A stretch of 64,000 bases of DNA. It comes from Trichobilharzia regenti (lineage: Eukaryota > Platyhelminthes > Trematoda > Strigeidida > Schistosomatidae). A program made the position numbers and the translations under genes. Location of the stretch: NCBI GenBank assembly GCA_944472135.2, contig OX235267.1:19947452-20011451 (forward strand), read 5' to 3'. The notes under the pieces are model-generated. The model was not told the DNA's origin. It worked only from the letters and a program-made list of their open reading frames with translations, and searched no databases. Positions 63,471 through 64,000 of the stretch are shown here, piece by piece (within the stretch, counting starts at the first letter, position 1; every line of letters begins with the position of its first letter).

Positions 63471-64000
63471 AGAAAATAAATATATAAATTAATGTAGAGA
63501 GAAATCAGTGGATATGTTTTAAATTTAGGAACCACTAACGTTAATTTCAGTTAGGAGAATACATATTAATAGGCCGATTGTGATAATATCATCTGTGACT
63601 AAGACAATATATGTTCTTAAGAAACAATGAAATGATGATCAGGAAGAAAGTAGTAGACTACAAGAGTTGATACCAGTCATGTGATGTAACGATAGCAGCA
63701 TAAAATACACCGTATTTCTACCCAGTGGGAATAAAAGTCAGTAATGCATTTTTGAGATATATATGAAAGGAGTAATCGTATAATTGTATGTTGCTTAAAA
63801 TGTGTGGTCATTGAGCTGCATCATTACTTTCTATTTTCCAACAGCTCATTTAAATATCAAGATGTTTGCTTTAAAATAAGCTTCCTTGAACTCACACATC
63901 CGTTTTGAATGCATTTCGTGTATAAAACTAAATAGTTTCAAATACAGTAACACATTCACAACAATATCTATTGATGTATAGAATCTTTACAATCACGTCT
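63471..64000. other. Right edge, nothing recognised
   Basis: AT-rich; would be an intron of the candidate minus-strand gene if that call is right. Confidence 0.3.

Noticed and set aside
1..64000. CRISPR arrays, operons, ribosome binding sites, rRNA
   Set aside because: Eukaryotic intron-rich DNA; no such signals present.

Overview
The window looks like AT-rich nuclear DNA of a blood fluke (genus Schistosoma or a close relative). It holds one long intron-rich gene whose introns carry trematode-type mobile DNA: RTE-like and other non-LTR retrotransposons, Penelope-like elements with GIY-YIG tails, Ty3/gypsy-like LTR elements, tRNA-derived SINEs and degenerate hammerhead ribozymes of the schistosome satellite/SINE type. 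The genus is inferred from this repeat set and from protein similarity recalled from memory; no search was run.

The main gene lies on the + strand, with coding sequence from 8672 to 59956. I could join 20 coding exons whose splice phases all agree and give one 4,698-nt reading frame (1,565 residues plus stop). It is an ATAD2/ATAD2B-type chromatin AAA+ ATPase with a bromodomain. In order: an AT-hook-like basic motif, an acidic stretch with an R-rich motif, a serine-rich stretch, AAA1 with intact Walker A, Walker B and arginine-finger residues, a degenerate AAA2, a Ser/Asn-rich insert, the bromodomain with its acetyl-lysine-binding Asn, and the C-terminal helical segment typical of ATAD2. A likely trans-splice or 5'UTR acceptor sits 12 nt before the start codon.

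Layout. 1-8600: a decayed gypsy-like element (551-2811, minus), a LINE reverse-transcriptase scrap (3290-3601, minus), then long non-coding sequence leading to the gene. 8660-22965: the N-terminal exons; intron 1 contains an internally deleted RTE element, intron 2 a SINE, intron 3 a second-type SINE, intron 5 two LINE fragments. 22966-35541: the AAA1 exons; introns 6-7 hold a Penelope-like fragment, a hammerhead relic, a solo LTR with target-site duplication, SINEs, a foldback element, an LTR with primer-binding site and inverted Penelope tails. 35542-50256: AAA2, insert and bromodomain exons, with RTE and Penelope fragments, a tRNA-like/hammerhead unit and a large inverted repeat. 50257-59956: C-terminal exons, with a nested RTE-in-RTE insertion in intron 16 and a GIY-YIG fragment in intron 17. 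60100-64000: 3' flank with an RTE copy (61165-62838, minus) and, near the right edge, a possible last exon of a convergent gene on the minus strand (63391-63463).

The most interesting observations are the shared 3' tail of the tRNA-derived SINE and the RTE-like LINEs, two independent hammerhead relics with the same core substitution, and three Penelope-like fragments with the same topology: inverted tail, short C-terminal coding piece, tail.
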